This document shows, piece by piece, positions 19,710 through 27,665 of a stretch of 64,000 bases of DNA (the stretch's first letter is position 1; every line of letters starts with the position of its first letter). A program made the position numbers and the translations under genes. This DNA comes from an uncultured Pelagibacteraceae bacterium (lineage in GTDB: Bacteria > Pseudomonadota > Alphaproteobacteria > Pelagibacterales > Pelagibacteraceae). The stretch spans positions 92,333 to 156,332 of the forward strand of contig CACNVR010000002.1 in NCBI GenBank assembly GCA_902623975.1. The letters run 5' to 3'. The notes beneath the pieces are model-generated. The model was not told the DNA's origin. It saw only the letters and a list, made by a program, of their open reading frames with translations, and made no database searches.

Positions 19710-21603
19710 TTTTTAAGATATTATTTTTTATAAGATCCTCTTTTATTTCATCAAGAATAGCAGGATCATCGATTGTTGGAGGCATTTTGTATTCAACATT
19801 GTCAGCAATTTTTCTTATTGTTCCTCTTAAAATTTTACCAGATCTTGTTTTAGGAAGTCTTTTAATAACAATTGCAACTTTAAATGCTGCAACTGGACCA
19901 ATTTTTTCTCTAACCATTTTAATACATTCTTTTGAGATGGTATCATCATCTTTTTCTACTCCAGCTTTGAGCACTATTAATCCAATTGGTAACTGACCTT
20001 TTAATTTATCAGCTATACCAAGCACCGCACATTCAGCAACGGATTGATGTTCTGACAAAACTTCTTCTATAGCGCCTGTTGACAATCTGTGACCGGCAAC
20101 ATTGATAATGTCATCAGTTCTAGACATAATCCAGATGTAACCATCTTCATCAATGTGACCAGCGTCATAGGTTTGATAATAGCCTTCATAATTTGACATA
20201 TAATTTTCTTTATATCTTTGATCTGCATTCCAGAGTGTTGGAAAAGTTCCTGGTGGCAAAGGTAACTTCACTACAATATCTCCCATTTCATTTGGTTTAG
20301 CTAACGTCTGATCTGATTTGATAATTTTTACATCGTAGCCGGGAACCGCTTTACAGGCTGAACCATATTTAGTTTTCATCATTTCTATTCCGGTACAATT
20401 TGAACTAATCGCCCAACTAGTTTCGGTTTGCCACCAGTGGTCAATTACTGGAACTTTTAATAAATTTTCTGCCCACTTAATAGTATCTGGATCTGCTCGT
20501 TCCCCTGCAAGAAAAAGACTTTCAAATTTGCTAAGATCATACTTTGAAAAAAATTTTCCCTCAGGATCTTCTTTTTTAATAGCTCTAAAAGCTGTTGGTG
20601 CTGTGAATAAAGATTTAACTTTATAATCAGAAATGATTTTCCAAAAAGCTCCAGCATCAGGAGTTCCTACAGGCTTACCTTCAAACAACACAGTAGTACA
20701 TCCTTTGAATAATGGAGCATAAACAATGTAGGAATGACCGACGATCCAACCAATATCACTTGCTGACCACCAAATATCGTCCGCATCAATGTTATAAATA
20801 TTTTTCATCGTCCATTTTAATGCAACGATGTGGCCACCAATATCTCTGACGATACCTTTTGGCGTTCCAGTGGTGCCTGATGTATAAAGTATGTAAGCAA
20901 ATTCATTTGAATTCATTTCAACACAATCAGTATCTTTGGTATTAGCATGTGCTTCATCCCAACTAATCTCCATTGGAGCACTTAATTTAACTTCATGATC
21001 TTTCCTTTGAAATAAAATCATCTTACTAATTTTATGTTTAGCTTGTTTAATAGCTTCATCTACTAGAGGTTTATATTCAACAGTTCGCCCAGGTTCAAAG
21101 CCACAGGATGCAGTGACTAAAAGTTTTGCTTTACTATCATCAATTCTGCTTGCAAGTTCATTTGAAGCAAAACCGCCGAACACGACTGAGTGTATGGCAC
21201 CAATTCTTGCACAAGCAAGCATTGCAACAACTGCTTCAGGGATCATTGGCATATAAATTATTACTCGATCCCCTTTATTGACACCTTGATCCTTAAGTGC
21301 GCCTGCAAACTTTGATACTTTTGATCTCAATTGTTCATAAGTGAATTTGCTTTTGTTTCCAGTAATAGGGCTATCGTAAATTAAAGCAATTTTATTACCT
21401 TTGCCTTGGTCAATATGAAAGTCTAAGGCGTTGTAACATGTGTTTGTAACCCCATCTTCGTACCATTTATAAAAAGGAGGATTTGATTTATTTAAAATTT
21501 TGTTAGGTTTTTTAAACCAAAAGATATCATCAGAGGCTTTTTTCCAAAAATCCTCAGGATTTTTTATGGATTGGTCATAAATTTGTGTAAATTTGCCTGA
21601 CAT
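19702..21603 (-). CDS. prpE: Propionyl-CoA synthetase (acyl-CoA synthetase, AMP-forming)
   Basis: A 633-residue ANL-superfamily enzyme activating propionate (or acetate) with ATP and CoA. The ATP-binding loop YTSGTTGTPKG is at residues 240-250, with WWQTETSWAIS and the C-terminal lysine motif RSGKILRGT. The N-terminal region (NPPFYKWYEDG, TNTCYNALD) matches PrpE more than Acs. No methylcitrate or carboxylase genes are nearby, so the downstream route is not visible. It is divergent from the proteorhodopsin. Confidence 0.9.
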   Translation of the reverse strand: MSGKFTQIYDQSIKNPEDFWKKASDDIFWFKKPNKILNKSNPPFYKWYEDGVTNTCYNALDFHIDQGKGNKIALIYDSPITGNKSKFTYEQLRSKVSKFAGALKDQGVNKGDRVIIYMPMIPEAVVAMLACARIGAIHSVVFGGFASNELASRIDDSKAKLLVTASCGFEPGRTVEYKPLVDEAIKQAKHKISKMILFQRKDHEVKLSAPMEISWDEAHANTKDTDCVEMNSNEFAYILYTSGTTGTPKGIVRDIGGHIVALKWTMKNIYNIDADDIWWSASDIGWIVGHSYIVYAPLFKGCTTVLFEGKPVGTPDAGAFWKIISDYKVKSLFTAPTAFRAIKKEDPEGKFFSKYDLSKFESLFLAGERADPDTIKWAENLLKVPVIDHWWQTETSWAISSNCTGIEMMKTKYGSACKAVPGYDVKIIKSDQTLAKPNEMGDIVVKLPLPPGTFPTLWNADQRYKENYMSNYEGYYQTYDAGHIDEDGYIWIMSRTDDIINVAGHRLSTGAIEEVLSEHQSVAECAVLGIADKLKGQLPIGLIVLKAGVEKDDDTISKECIKMVREKIGPVAAFKVAIVIKRLPKTRSGKILRGTIRKIADNVEYKMPPTIDDPAILDEIKEDLIKNNILKSA

Positions 21604-21697
21604 TAGTTTTTTGATTCGATGGTTACCATTTTTTCGATTTTTAAAGTATAAATTGTATTTAATTTCAAAAAGTAAGTAAAATCAATGGTTATTAGTG

Positions 21698-21727
21698 TTA
21701 TTTTAGTCTTCTAATAACTCATATAAT
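21698..21727 (+). promoter_or_regulatory. Probable proteorhodopsin promoter
   Basis: A perfect TATAAT (21722-21727) lies 90 bases before the rhodopsin start codon. The best -35-like hexamer at suitable distance is a weak TTATTT (21698-21703, 18-base spacer). Start of transcription near 21734 would leave a leader of about 84 bases carrying the hairpins listed next. Confidence 0.5.
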
Positions 21728-21749
21728 TTGGTATCTAACGCAGATCTTT

Positions 21750-21785
21750 GCTTAGGGATGCCTAAGCTTAGTTTATATAAACTAA
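21750..21785 (+). promoter_or_regulatory. Two back-to-back hairpins in rhodopsin leader
   Basis: GCTTAGG/CCTAAGC with a GATG tetraloop (21750-21767) is followed without a spacer by TTAGTTTA/TAAACTAA with loop TA (21768-21785). Both stems are perfect. They precede a strong Shine-Dalgarno GAGGGAG (21805-21811) six bases before the ATG at 21818. Neither is followed by a T-run, so they are more likely mRNA stabilisers or regulatory elements than terminators. Confidence 0.55.
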
Positions 21786-21817
21786 TAAGTAAAAACTAAC
21801 TAAAGAGGGAGTTTTTT

Positions 21818-22591
21818 ATGAAAAAACTTAAATTGTTTGCTCTTACTGTTGCAGCATTAATTGGTGTGACTGGTGTAGCAAACGCAGCATCTGCTACAAT
21901 GTTAGCTCAAGATGACTTCGTTGGGATATCTTTTTGGATAATCTCAATGGGTATGTTGGCTGCTACAGCGTTCTTCTTTATGGAGAGAAACACTGTTGCT
22001 CCTGGCTGGAAAACGTCAGTAACTGTTGCAGGTCTTGTAACTGGTATTGCTTTCATTCATTACATGTACATGAGAGAAGTATGGGTAATGACTGGCGATT
22101 CACCAACAGTATATAGATATATTGACTGGTTAATTACTGTGCCATTACAGATGATAGAATTCTATTTAATTCTAGTAGCTGTAAGAAAAGCAAACTCTGG
22201 AATTTTCTGGAGATTGTTAATCGGTTCATTAGTAATGTTAATCGGTGGATATTTAGGAGAAGCAGGATACATCAACGCTACACTTGGATTCGTAATCGGT
22301 ATGGCTGGATGGATCTACATTCTTTATGAAATATTCTCAGGTGAAGCTGGAAAAGCTGCTGCTAAGAGCGGAAATAAAGCTCTAGTAACTGCGTTCGGTG
22401 CGATGAGAATGATCGTAACAGTTGGTTGGGCTATTTACCCATTAGGTTACATTTTTGGTTACCTAACAGGAGGAGTAGACGCTAACTCACTAAACGTAGT
22501 ATACAACTTAGCTGACTTTATAAACAAAATTGCATTCGGTCTAGTAATCTGGGCTGCTGCAGTAAGTTCAGCTGGTGCAAGAAGCAGATAA
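21818..22591 (+). CDS. Proteorhodopsin, blue-tuned light-driven proton pump
   Basis: A 257-residue seven-helix retinal protein with a cleavable N-terminal signal (residues 1-23, ending ANA). The proton acceptor Asp103, donor Glu114, His81 (H75 in reference numbering) and retinal Schiff-base Lys237 are all present. The tuning residue in YIDWLITVPLQMIEF is Gln111 (position 105 in reference numbering), the blue-absorbing state. Codons are richer in C-ending choices than those of the neighbours, which fits high expression. It pumps protons outward across the inner membrane. No retinal-synthesis gene is in the window. Confidence 0.98.
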   Translation: MKKLKLFALTVAALIGVTGVANAASATMLAQDDFVGISFWIISMGMLAATAFFFMERNTVAPGWKTSVTVAGLVTGIAFIHYMYMREVWVMTGDSPTVYRYIDWLITVPLQMIEFYLILVAVRKANSGIFWRLLIGSLVMLIGGYLGEAGYINATLGFVIGMAGWIYILYEIFSGEAGKAAAKSGNKALVTAFGAMRMIVTVGWAIYPLGYIFGYLTGGVDANSLNVVYNLADFINKIAFGLVIWAAAVSSAGARSR

Positions 22592-22611
22592 TTACTATTT
22601 AAATTAAATTT

Positions 22612-22652
22612 ATAGGGCGAGTATGTTTGACATACTTGCCCTATTTTTTTTT
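22612..22652 (+). terminator. Rho-independent terminator after proteorhodopsin
   Basis: A 14-pair stem with one G-T pair (ATAGGGCGAGTATG / CATACTTGCCCTAT) and a five-base loop TTTGA is followed by a run of eight T. It lies between the rhodopsin stop codon and the ferredoxin ATG, so the rhodopsin is probably mostly monocistronic, with read-through or a separate promoter for the ferredoxin genes. Confidence 0.93.
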
Positions 22653-22669
22653 ATACCTATATTCAATCA

Positions 22670-22990
22670 ATGCCTAAAATAAATTATATCACACACGATA
22701 ATCAAAATTATACTATTGAAGTTGCTAATGGTCTTACTGTAATGGAGGGGGCAGTTCAAAATGACGTACCTGGAATAGATGCTGATTGTGGTGGCGGTAT
22801 GGCGTGTGCAACTTGCCATGTTTATGTCAAAGAAGACTGGTTTAATAAACTTCCAAAAAAAGAAGATGGAGAGGAAGATATGTTAGATATGGCGTTTGAA
22901 CCAAAAAAGAATAGTCGATTAAGTTGTCAAATAATAGTTTCTGATGAATTAGATGGTCTTACTGTCAATATTCCATCTAAACAAGGATAA
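22670..22990 (+). CDS. [2Fe-2S] ferredoxin, adrenodoxin/ISC type
   Basis: A 106-residue ferredoxin with the adrenodoxin-type pattern C-x5-C-x2-C ([11 protein letters not shown]) and a fourth Cys in RLSCQI. Length and fold class match ferredoxins serving Fe-S assembly or monooxygenases. The next gene, 2 bases away, encodes a ferredoxin-NADP reductase, a natural electron partner. Confidence 0.94.
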   Translation: MPKINYITHDNQNYTIEVANGLTVMEGAVQNDVPGIDADCGGGMACATCHVYVKEDWFNKLPKKEDGEEDMLDMAFEPKKNSRLSCQIIVSDELDGLTVNIPSKQG

Positions 22991-22992
22991 CT

Positions 22993-24012
22993 ATGAAAAA
23001 AACTGATGCATTAATCATTGGAGCAGGGCCGACAGGATTATTTACTGCTCATCAGCTAAAATTAATTGGACTTGATTGTGAGATAGTTGATAACTTAGAC
23101 AAAATTGGTGGACAATGTATTGAGCTTTATCCTGATAAACCAATATATGACATTCCAGCTATACCACAGTGCACAGGTGAAGAATTAACTAATAATTTAA
23201 TTAATCAAATAAAACCTTTTAATATTAAATTTCACTTAGGTGAAAGAGTGAATGAGGTAAAAAAAGAAGCAGATAACTGGAATGTTAAAACAAGTAACGG
23301 TACAACATTTCAAACTCCAAATGTGATTATTGCTGGTGGTGTTGGCTCATTTGAACCAAGAAAATTTCCTGTAAAAGAGTGTGAAAAATTTGAAAATCAA
23401 TCAGTATTTTATTCAATTAAAGATAAAAAGATGTTTGAAGGTAAAACTGTTAGCATTTTTGGTGGTGGTGATAGCGCTTTAGATTGGGCGGTTGAATTGT
23501 CAAAAAATTCAAAAGTAAATCTAATTCATAGAAGAGATGAATTTAGAGGAGCACAAGCAACTGTAGATAAGGTGCATGAGCTAGCAAAAGAGGGAAAAAT
23601 AAATCTTTTTACCAAATATCAAATGACCGCGATAAAGGGCGAAAATAAATTAGAAAGCATAGATATCAAAAGTGACGATAAAGAATTTAAAACACTAAAA
23701 ACTGATTATGTATTAGGTTTCTTTGGTTTAATTATGCAGCTTGGTCCCATAGCTAATTGGGGACTTAACATTGATAAAAAAACTATAGAAGTTGATACAG
23801 AAAAATTTGAAACTAACCAAAAAGGTATTTATGCTGTGGGTGATATATGCAGCTATCCTGGGAAATTGAAATTAATTCTTTCAGGTTTTCACGAGGGTGC
23901 TTTAGCAGCAAGAGCTTGCTTTAAATTAGCAAGGCCAAATGAGAAATATCGATTTGAATTTACAACTTCATCAAAAACTATCAAAGAGCGTCTTGGTGTA
24001 AAAAGTGATTGA
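22993..24012 (+). CDS. Ferredoxin-NADP reductase, thioredoxin-reductase-like
   Basis: A 339-residue two-domain flavoprotein. The FAD motif LIIGAGPTGLFTAHQL is at residues 7-22 and the NADPH motif VSIFGGGDSALDWA at about residues 156-169. It lacks the CxxC redox pair of thioredoxin reductase between these domains, and the KPIYDIPA motif plus the C-terminal tail match the YumC-type ferredoxin reductase. It overlaps the following transferase gene by 8 bases. Confidence 0.93.
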   Translation: MKKTDALIIGAGPTGLFTAHQLKLIGLDCEIVDNLDKIGGQCIELYPDKPIYDIPAIPQCTGEELTNNLINQIKPFNIKFHLGERVNEVKKEADNWNVKTSNGTTFQTPNVIIAGGVGSFEPRKFPVKECEKFENQSVFYSIKDKKMFEGKTVSIFGGGDSALDWAVELSKNSKVNLIHRRDEFRGAQATVDKVHELAKEGKINLFTKYQMTAIKGENKLESIDIKSDDKEFKTLKTDYVLGFFGLIMQLGPIANWGLNIDKKTIEVDTEKFETNQKGIYAVGDICSYPGKLKLILSGFHEGALAARACFKLARPNEKYRFEFTTSSKTIKERLGVKSD

Positions 24013-24631
24013 ACTTTTTTCAGCAAATACACCTAATGGAAAAAAAATAAGCATAATGCTTGATGAGATAGGTTATGAATATAAAGTAATTAAAATTGAT
24101 ATCGAGAAAGGTGAACAATTTAAATTAGATTTTAAAAAAATTAGCCCATTAAGTAAAATTCCAGTGATCATTGATCATGATAATAACAAAACTATTTTTG
24201 AGTCTGGTGCAATCTTGATTTATTTAGGAGAACAAAGTGGTAAGTTTTACAACATAGATGAAAGATTAGAGATTAACCAATGGTTGATGGCTCAAATGGG
24301 ATATGTGGGTCCTATGTTAGGACAGCACCATCAATTTCACCATTATAATCCAGGCAAAAGTAAATTTGGAGAAGATAGATATTTTAAGATATCAAAAAGA
24401 ATTTATGAGGAACTTGATCAAAGATTATCGCAAACAAAATTTTTAGCGGGAAATAATTATACAATTGCCGATATAGGCACTTTCCCATGGATAGCACGTC
24501 ATGAATGGCATGATATTGGTCTAAAAAATTATAAAAATTTAACTAGATGGTATGTTGAAATTTCTGAGAGAGATGCAGTTAAAAAAGGCTTTTCATTTAT
24601 GAATAAAAATGAAACTCCACCGTTGCCATAA
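24005..24631 (+). CDS. Glutathione S-transferase family protein
   Basis: A 208-residue GST. The N-terminal thioredoxin-like domain contains FSANTPNGKKISIMLDEIGY and the glutathione-binding SPLSKIPVI...FESGAILIYL, and the C-terminal helical domain ends with TIADIGTFPWI. It resembles YfcG/YghU-type enzymes with disulfide-bond reductase activity. The start is GTG at 24005; the family N-terminus aligns there and no nearby ATG fits. Its overlap with the reductase gene suggests a shared redox role. Confidence 0.92.
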   Translation: MIELFSANTPNGKKISIMLDEIGYEYKVIKIDIEKGEQFKLDFKKISPLSKIPVIIDHDNNKTIFESGAILIYLGEQSGKFYNIDERLEINQWLMAQMGYVGPMLGQHHQFHHYNPGKSKFGEDRYFKISKRIYEELDQRLSQTKFLAGNNYTIADIGTFPWIARHEWHDIGLKNYKNLTRWYVEISERDAVKKGFSFMNKNETPPLP

Positions 24632-24736
24632 TTAATTCATTGAATTAAGTAATCTGAAAAGTGATGCAAAGATCCCATGGCCTGATAATTCTATAGCCAA
24701 AATTATTAGTATTATTAAGATTATTTTTGGGTTCAT
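24632..24736 (-). CDS. Tiny hydrophobic membrane peptide (34 aa)
   Basis: An ATG-to-TAA frame of 34 codons. After MNPK there is a run of Ile/Leu (about residues 5-14) with a Glu at 16, then SGHGIFASLFRLLNSMN. The start codon shares ATGA with the stop codon of the 42-codon frame upstream, the coupling pattern used by real genes in this genome. No homologue is recognised. The role is unknown; it would be a single-helix inner-membrane peptide. Confidence 0.5.
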   Translation of the reverse strand: MNPKIILIILIILAIELSGHGIFASLFRLLNSMN

Positions 24737-24861
24737 CTAGTAAATACAAATACTAACAAAAGTATCCAAAAAAAAGCATAATAAAAATAGATGTATTTTT
24801 TAGTAAAATTGTAAGTAATAGGATTGTGTATAGTTTTCTTTTTCTTTTTCCTTTTAGTCAT
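24733..24861 (-). CDS. Tiny polybasic single-pass membrane peptide (42 aa)
   Basis: A 42-codon frame starting inside the last codons of dksA (8-base overlap) and ending in an ATGA overlap with the next tiny frame. It begins with a basic stretch (MTKRKKKKKT), then a polar segment (residues 10-22), then an aromatic hydrophobic helix (about residues 23-40, FWILLLVFVF) and ends TR. The layout is that of a small positive-inside membrane protein. No family is recognised. Confidence 0.55.
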   Translation of the reverse strand: MTKRKKKKKTIHNPITYNFTKKYIYFYYAFFWILLLVFVFTR

Positions 24862-25378
24862 CTGCGTGAACCTTTTCGTCTTTTTCGTGTTTTTCTTGAG
24901 CGGCAATTGTATATTTTGCGACAGGTCTTGCCATCAATCTTTTGAGACCAATTGGCTCAGCTGTATCCAAACAGTAACCATAAGTATCATCTTTTATTCT
25001 CATTAAAGCTTTATCAATTTCAGAAATTAATTTTATCTGTCTATTGATTGCTTTCATTTCAACATTTTTATCAGTGTAAGAACTAGCTTGGTCAACAATA
25101 TCTGCTGAAATACTGTTATCATCCATACTTCCATTGTATAAAGCCTCATTATTTGCTTTAACTAATTCTTTTTTCCATTCTTGTAATTTTATTCTAAAAA
25201 AAACTTTATGTTTTTCGCACATATATTTTTCCGTATCTTTTGGAATATATGTTTTTGAAATTTTTATTGGGCCTTTAAGAACCTCTTTGGGCTTAGCAAC
25301 CGATTTTATTTTAGGTTTTTTTGCCGTTTTAGATTTAACTTTTGTGCCTTTTTTTTTTACTTTACTAGTTTTTGGCAT
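24854..25378 (-). CDS. dksA: DksA/TraR family RNA-polymerase-binding factor
   Basis: A 174-residue DksA. The coiled-coil tip motif DIVDQA (Asp93 and Asp96, the DxxDxA of active DksA) is intact. The zinc-finger region keeps one of four cysteines (Cys136 in GYCLDTAEPIG; the partner positions are Thr and others), as in cysteine-poor DksA variants. The N-terminal 40 residues are Lys-rich and likely disordered. The family works with ppGpp on rRNA and amino-acid promoters. Two tiny genes overlap its 3' end. Confidence 0.9.
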   Translation of the reverse strand: MPKTSKVKKKGTKVKSKTAKKPKIKSVAKPKEVLKGPIKISKTYIPKDTEKYMCEKHKVFFRIKLQEWKKELVKANNEALYNGSMDDNSISADIVDQASSYTDKNVEMKAINRQIKLISEIDKALMRIKDDTYGYCLDTAEPIGLKRLMARPVAKYTIAAQEKHEKDEKVHADD

Positions 25379-25457
25379 ATATCAAATTTGAATTCGAGGG
25401 AGTATATTCAGCAAAATATTGGTGTCAAGCAACCTTAATTATTGTAAATATTTATTT

Positions 25458-26780
25458 ATGAATGTTTTAAACAGAAATATTAGTAATATATTTTTTATTT
25501 TTGTATTAGCGCATTTGATTATATGGACACTGATTCCATCTTTAACAAATAAAAATTTACCTTTAGATACAATTGAAGCTTTGGCTTGGGGAAGTAATTT
25601 AGAATGGGGATTTAGCAAACATCCACCAATGAGTGCTTTTTTTTCAGAAGTTTTTTTTAATTTTTTTGGCCCTCAAGATTGGGCCTATTATTTACTAAGC
25701 CAAGTTTTTGTTATTATTGCATTTTATTATGTCTTTAAATTTGCGTATGAAATTTTAGGAAATATAAAGTTAAGTTTAATTTCAGTATTATTATTAGAGT
25801 CGATTTATTTTTATAATTTTACTACACCAGAATTTAACGTAAATGTTTGCCAATTACCATTTTGGTCATTGGTAGTTTATTTTTCTTGGAAAATTTATGA
25901 TACACAAAAAATAAGATTTATAGATTGTCTTTTAGTTGGATTATTTGCAGCGGTTGGCTTTCTATCAAAATATCTATTTATTTATTTATTACTTTCAATT
26001 GTATTATTTTTTATATACATAATTTTTTTTAAAAAATATAAAAAATTTGATTTTAAATATTTAATTTGCATTGAAATATTTTTTGTTCTTTTAGTGCCAC
26101 ATTTAATTTGGCTTTTTAATAATGAATTTATTACGATTACATATGGTCTAAATAGAACTCAATTAGAAGATGCCAACATACTTAATCATCTAAGTTATCC
26201 GATAACATTTATAGTCAAACAAATTGTAATACTCATTCCTTTTTTATTTTTAATTTGGTTATTGATAAAAAAAATAAAATTTACAATTAATTTAAGAGAT
26301 AAAAGAATGTTATTTTTAATATTTATTAACATTATGCCATTTTTTTTAATTTTAATTACTTCTGCAATAATGGGATCGAAAATAAGAACTATGTGGATGA
26401 CACCTTTTTACTTATTTTTTGGTATTTTGTTTGTATATGTATTTAAAAGTCAAATAAATTTAAAAAAGATTAATTCTTTTTTATATGGCTTTTTATTTTT
26501 ATTCTTTTTAAGTCCAATTCTTTATTCATATATTTCAATTACTCAAACTGAAAAAAGAACTGATTATCCTGGTAGAGAAATTGCTGCAAAAGTTCAAATT
26601 ACTTGGAATTTAAATTTTGATAAAAAAATTGAGTTTGTAACTGGTGATGAATGGAAAGCTGGTAACTTATCATATCATTTGAAATCAAGACCGAAATGGG
26701 AAGGATTTGTTAATGAAAAAATTTTAAACAAATCATCTCAATTTATTTGTGTAGATGATGTATGTTTGGGAAGATATTGA
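25458..26780 (+). CDS. GT39/ArnT-like polyprenol-dependent glycosyltransferase
   Basis: A 440-residue membrane protein with roughly ten or more helices. The first periplasmic loop has the acidic-aromatic pattern LPLDTIEALAWGSNLEWGFSKHPPMSAFF typical of the PMT/ArnT (GT-C) superfamily. A soluble C-terminal domain (about residues 365-440) follows. I choose the ATG at 25458; the open frame reaches back to a TTG at 25419. It probably transfers a sugar from a lipid carrier to a glycan or lipid; the acceptor is unknown. Confidence 0.82.
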   Translation: MNVLNRNISNIFFIFVLAHLIIWTLIPSLTNKNLPLDTIEALAWGSNLEWGFSKHPPMSAFFSEVFFNFFGPQDWAYYLLSQVFVIIAFYYVFKFAYEILGNIKLSLISVLLLESIYFYNFTTPEFNVNVCQLPFWSLVVYFSWKIYDTQKIRFIDCLLVGLFAAVGFLSKYLFIYLLLSIVLFFIYIIFFKKYKKFDFKYLICIEIFFVLLVPHLIWLFNNEFITITYGLNRTQLEDANILNHLSYPITFIVKQIVILIPFLFLIWLLIKKIKFTINLRDKRMLFLIFINIMPFFLILITSAIMGSKIRTMWMTPFYLFFGILFVYVFKSQINLKKINSFLYGFLFLFFLSPILYSYISITQTEKRTDYPGREIAAKVQITWNLNFDKKIEFVTGDEWKAGNLSYHLKSRPKWEGFVNEKILNKSSQFICVDDVCLGRY

Positions 26781-26795
26781 AATTAAAAATGACTT

Positions 26796-27665
26796 ATGAA
26801 AATTAAAATTTTGATACCTGTATTTAATGATTGGCAATCTGTGTCAAAATTGACTGAGGAAATAAATAGTTTACCAATCAATCCAGAGCACATTATCTCA
26901 CTTATTATAGTTAATGATGCATCAAATCATGATCGTCCAGATGATGAAAAAAATTTTGAAAATATTCAGTCCATAAAAATTTTAAATATGAAAAAAAACC
27001 AGGGACATGCAAGATGTATAGCAACTGGATTAAAATATATTTTAGAAAAAGAGGATTTTGATTATGTTATTCCAATGGATGGAGACGGGGAGGATAGACC
27101 TGAAGAAATTGTAGAATTCTTAAGTAAAATCGAAAACTCAAATGGCAGAACTATTGTTGGAGAAAGAATTAAAAGATCAGAAAATTTAATTTTTCAAATT
27201 TGTTATCAATTACATAAATTGTTAACTTTAACTTTTGCAGGTAAATCAATTAAATTTGGAAATTTTACTTGTTTACCCAAATCTTCTGTTGAAAAAATGG
27301 TTAATGAAAAAGCGACGTGGAATAGTTTTTCTGGCTCATTAAGAAAAATAGAAGACAACTTAATGTCAATACCATCCAAGAGAGGAGAGCGATATTTCGG
27401 GCCATCTAAAATGAGTTTTTATAATTTAATCAAACACTCACTTTCTATTATTAGTGTATTTAGAAAAACTTTTTTAATCCGCTCAGGTTTATTCATAATT
27501 TTGTATATACTTTTCATAAAGAGTAATGCTTCAATTATAACAGCCATACCGCTGATATTTTTGCTAATTGCAGTTTATTCAGTCTCAAATTTAGCATTGA
27601 GAGAAAATATGGATGAGTTTGATAAAGCCTTGTCAAACATAAACGATATTGAAAATATTAAATAG
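26796..27665 (+). CDS. Family 2 glycosyltransferase (DPM1/GtrB-like)
   Basis: A 289-residue GT2 enzyme. The GT-A domain starts at residue 1 (KIKILIPVFNDWQSV), with VNDASNHD and the DGDGEDRPEEI acidic motif at about residues 98-108. Two predicted membrane helices lie near the C-terminus (about 230-270). This matches enzymes that make polyprenyl-phosphate sugars, a donor the preceding GT39-like protein could use. It converges on umuC with an 8-base overlap. Confidence 0.87.
   Translation: MKIKILIPVFNDWQSVSKLTEEINSLPINPEHIISLIIVNDASNHDRPDDEKNFENIQSIKILNMKKNQGHARCIATGLKYILEKEDFDYVIPMDGDGEDRPEEIVEFLSKIENSNGRTIVGERIKRSENLIFQICYQLHKLLTLTFAGKSIKFGNFTCLPKSSVEKMVNEKATWNSFSGSLRKIEDNLMSIPSKRGERYFGPSKMSFYNLIKHSLSIISVFRKTFLIRSGLFIILYILFIKSNASIITAIPLIFLLIAVYSVSNLALRENMDEFDKALSNINDIENIK

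Noticed and set aside
25134..25391. Plus-strand 85-codon frame antisense to dksA
   Set aside because: Its Phe-rich composition is the mirror of the Lys-rich dksA sequence, which has clear DksA motifs.
25419..25457. TTG start for the GT39-like gene
   Set aside because: The added 13 residues are not membrane-like and an ATG with a good signal-anchor follows at 25458.
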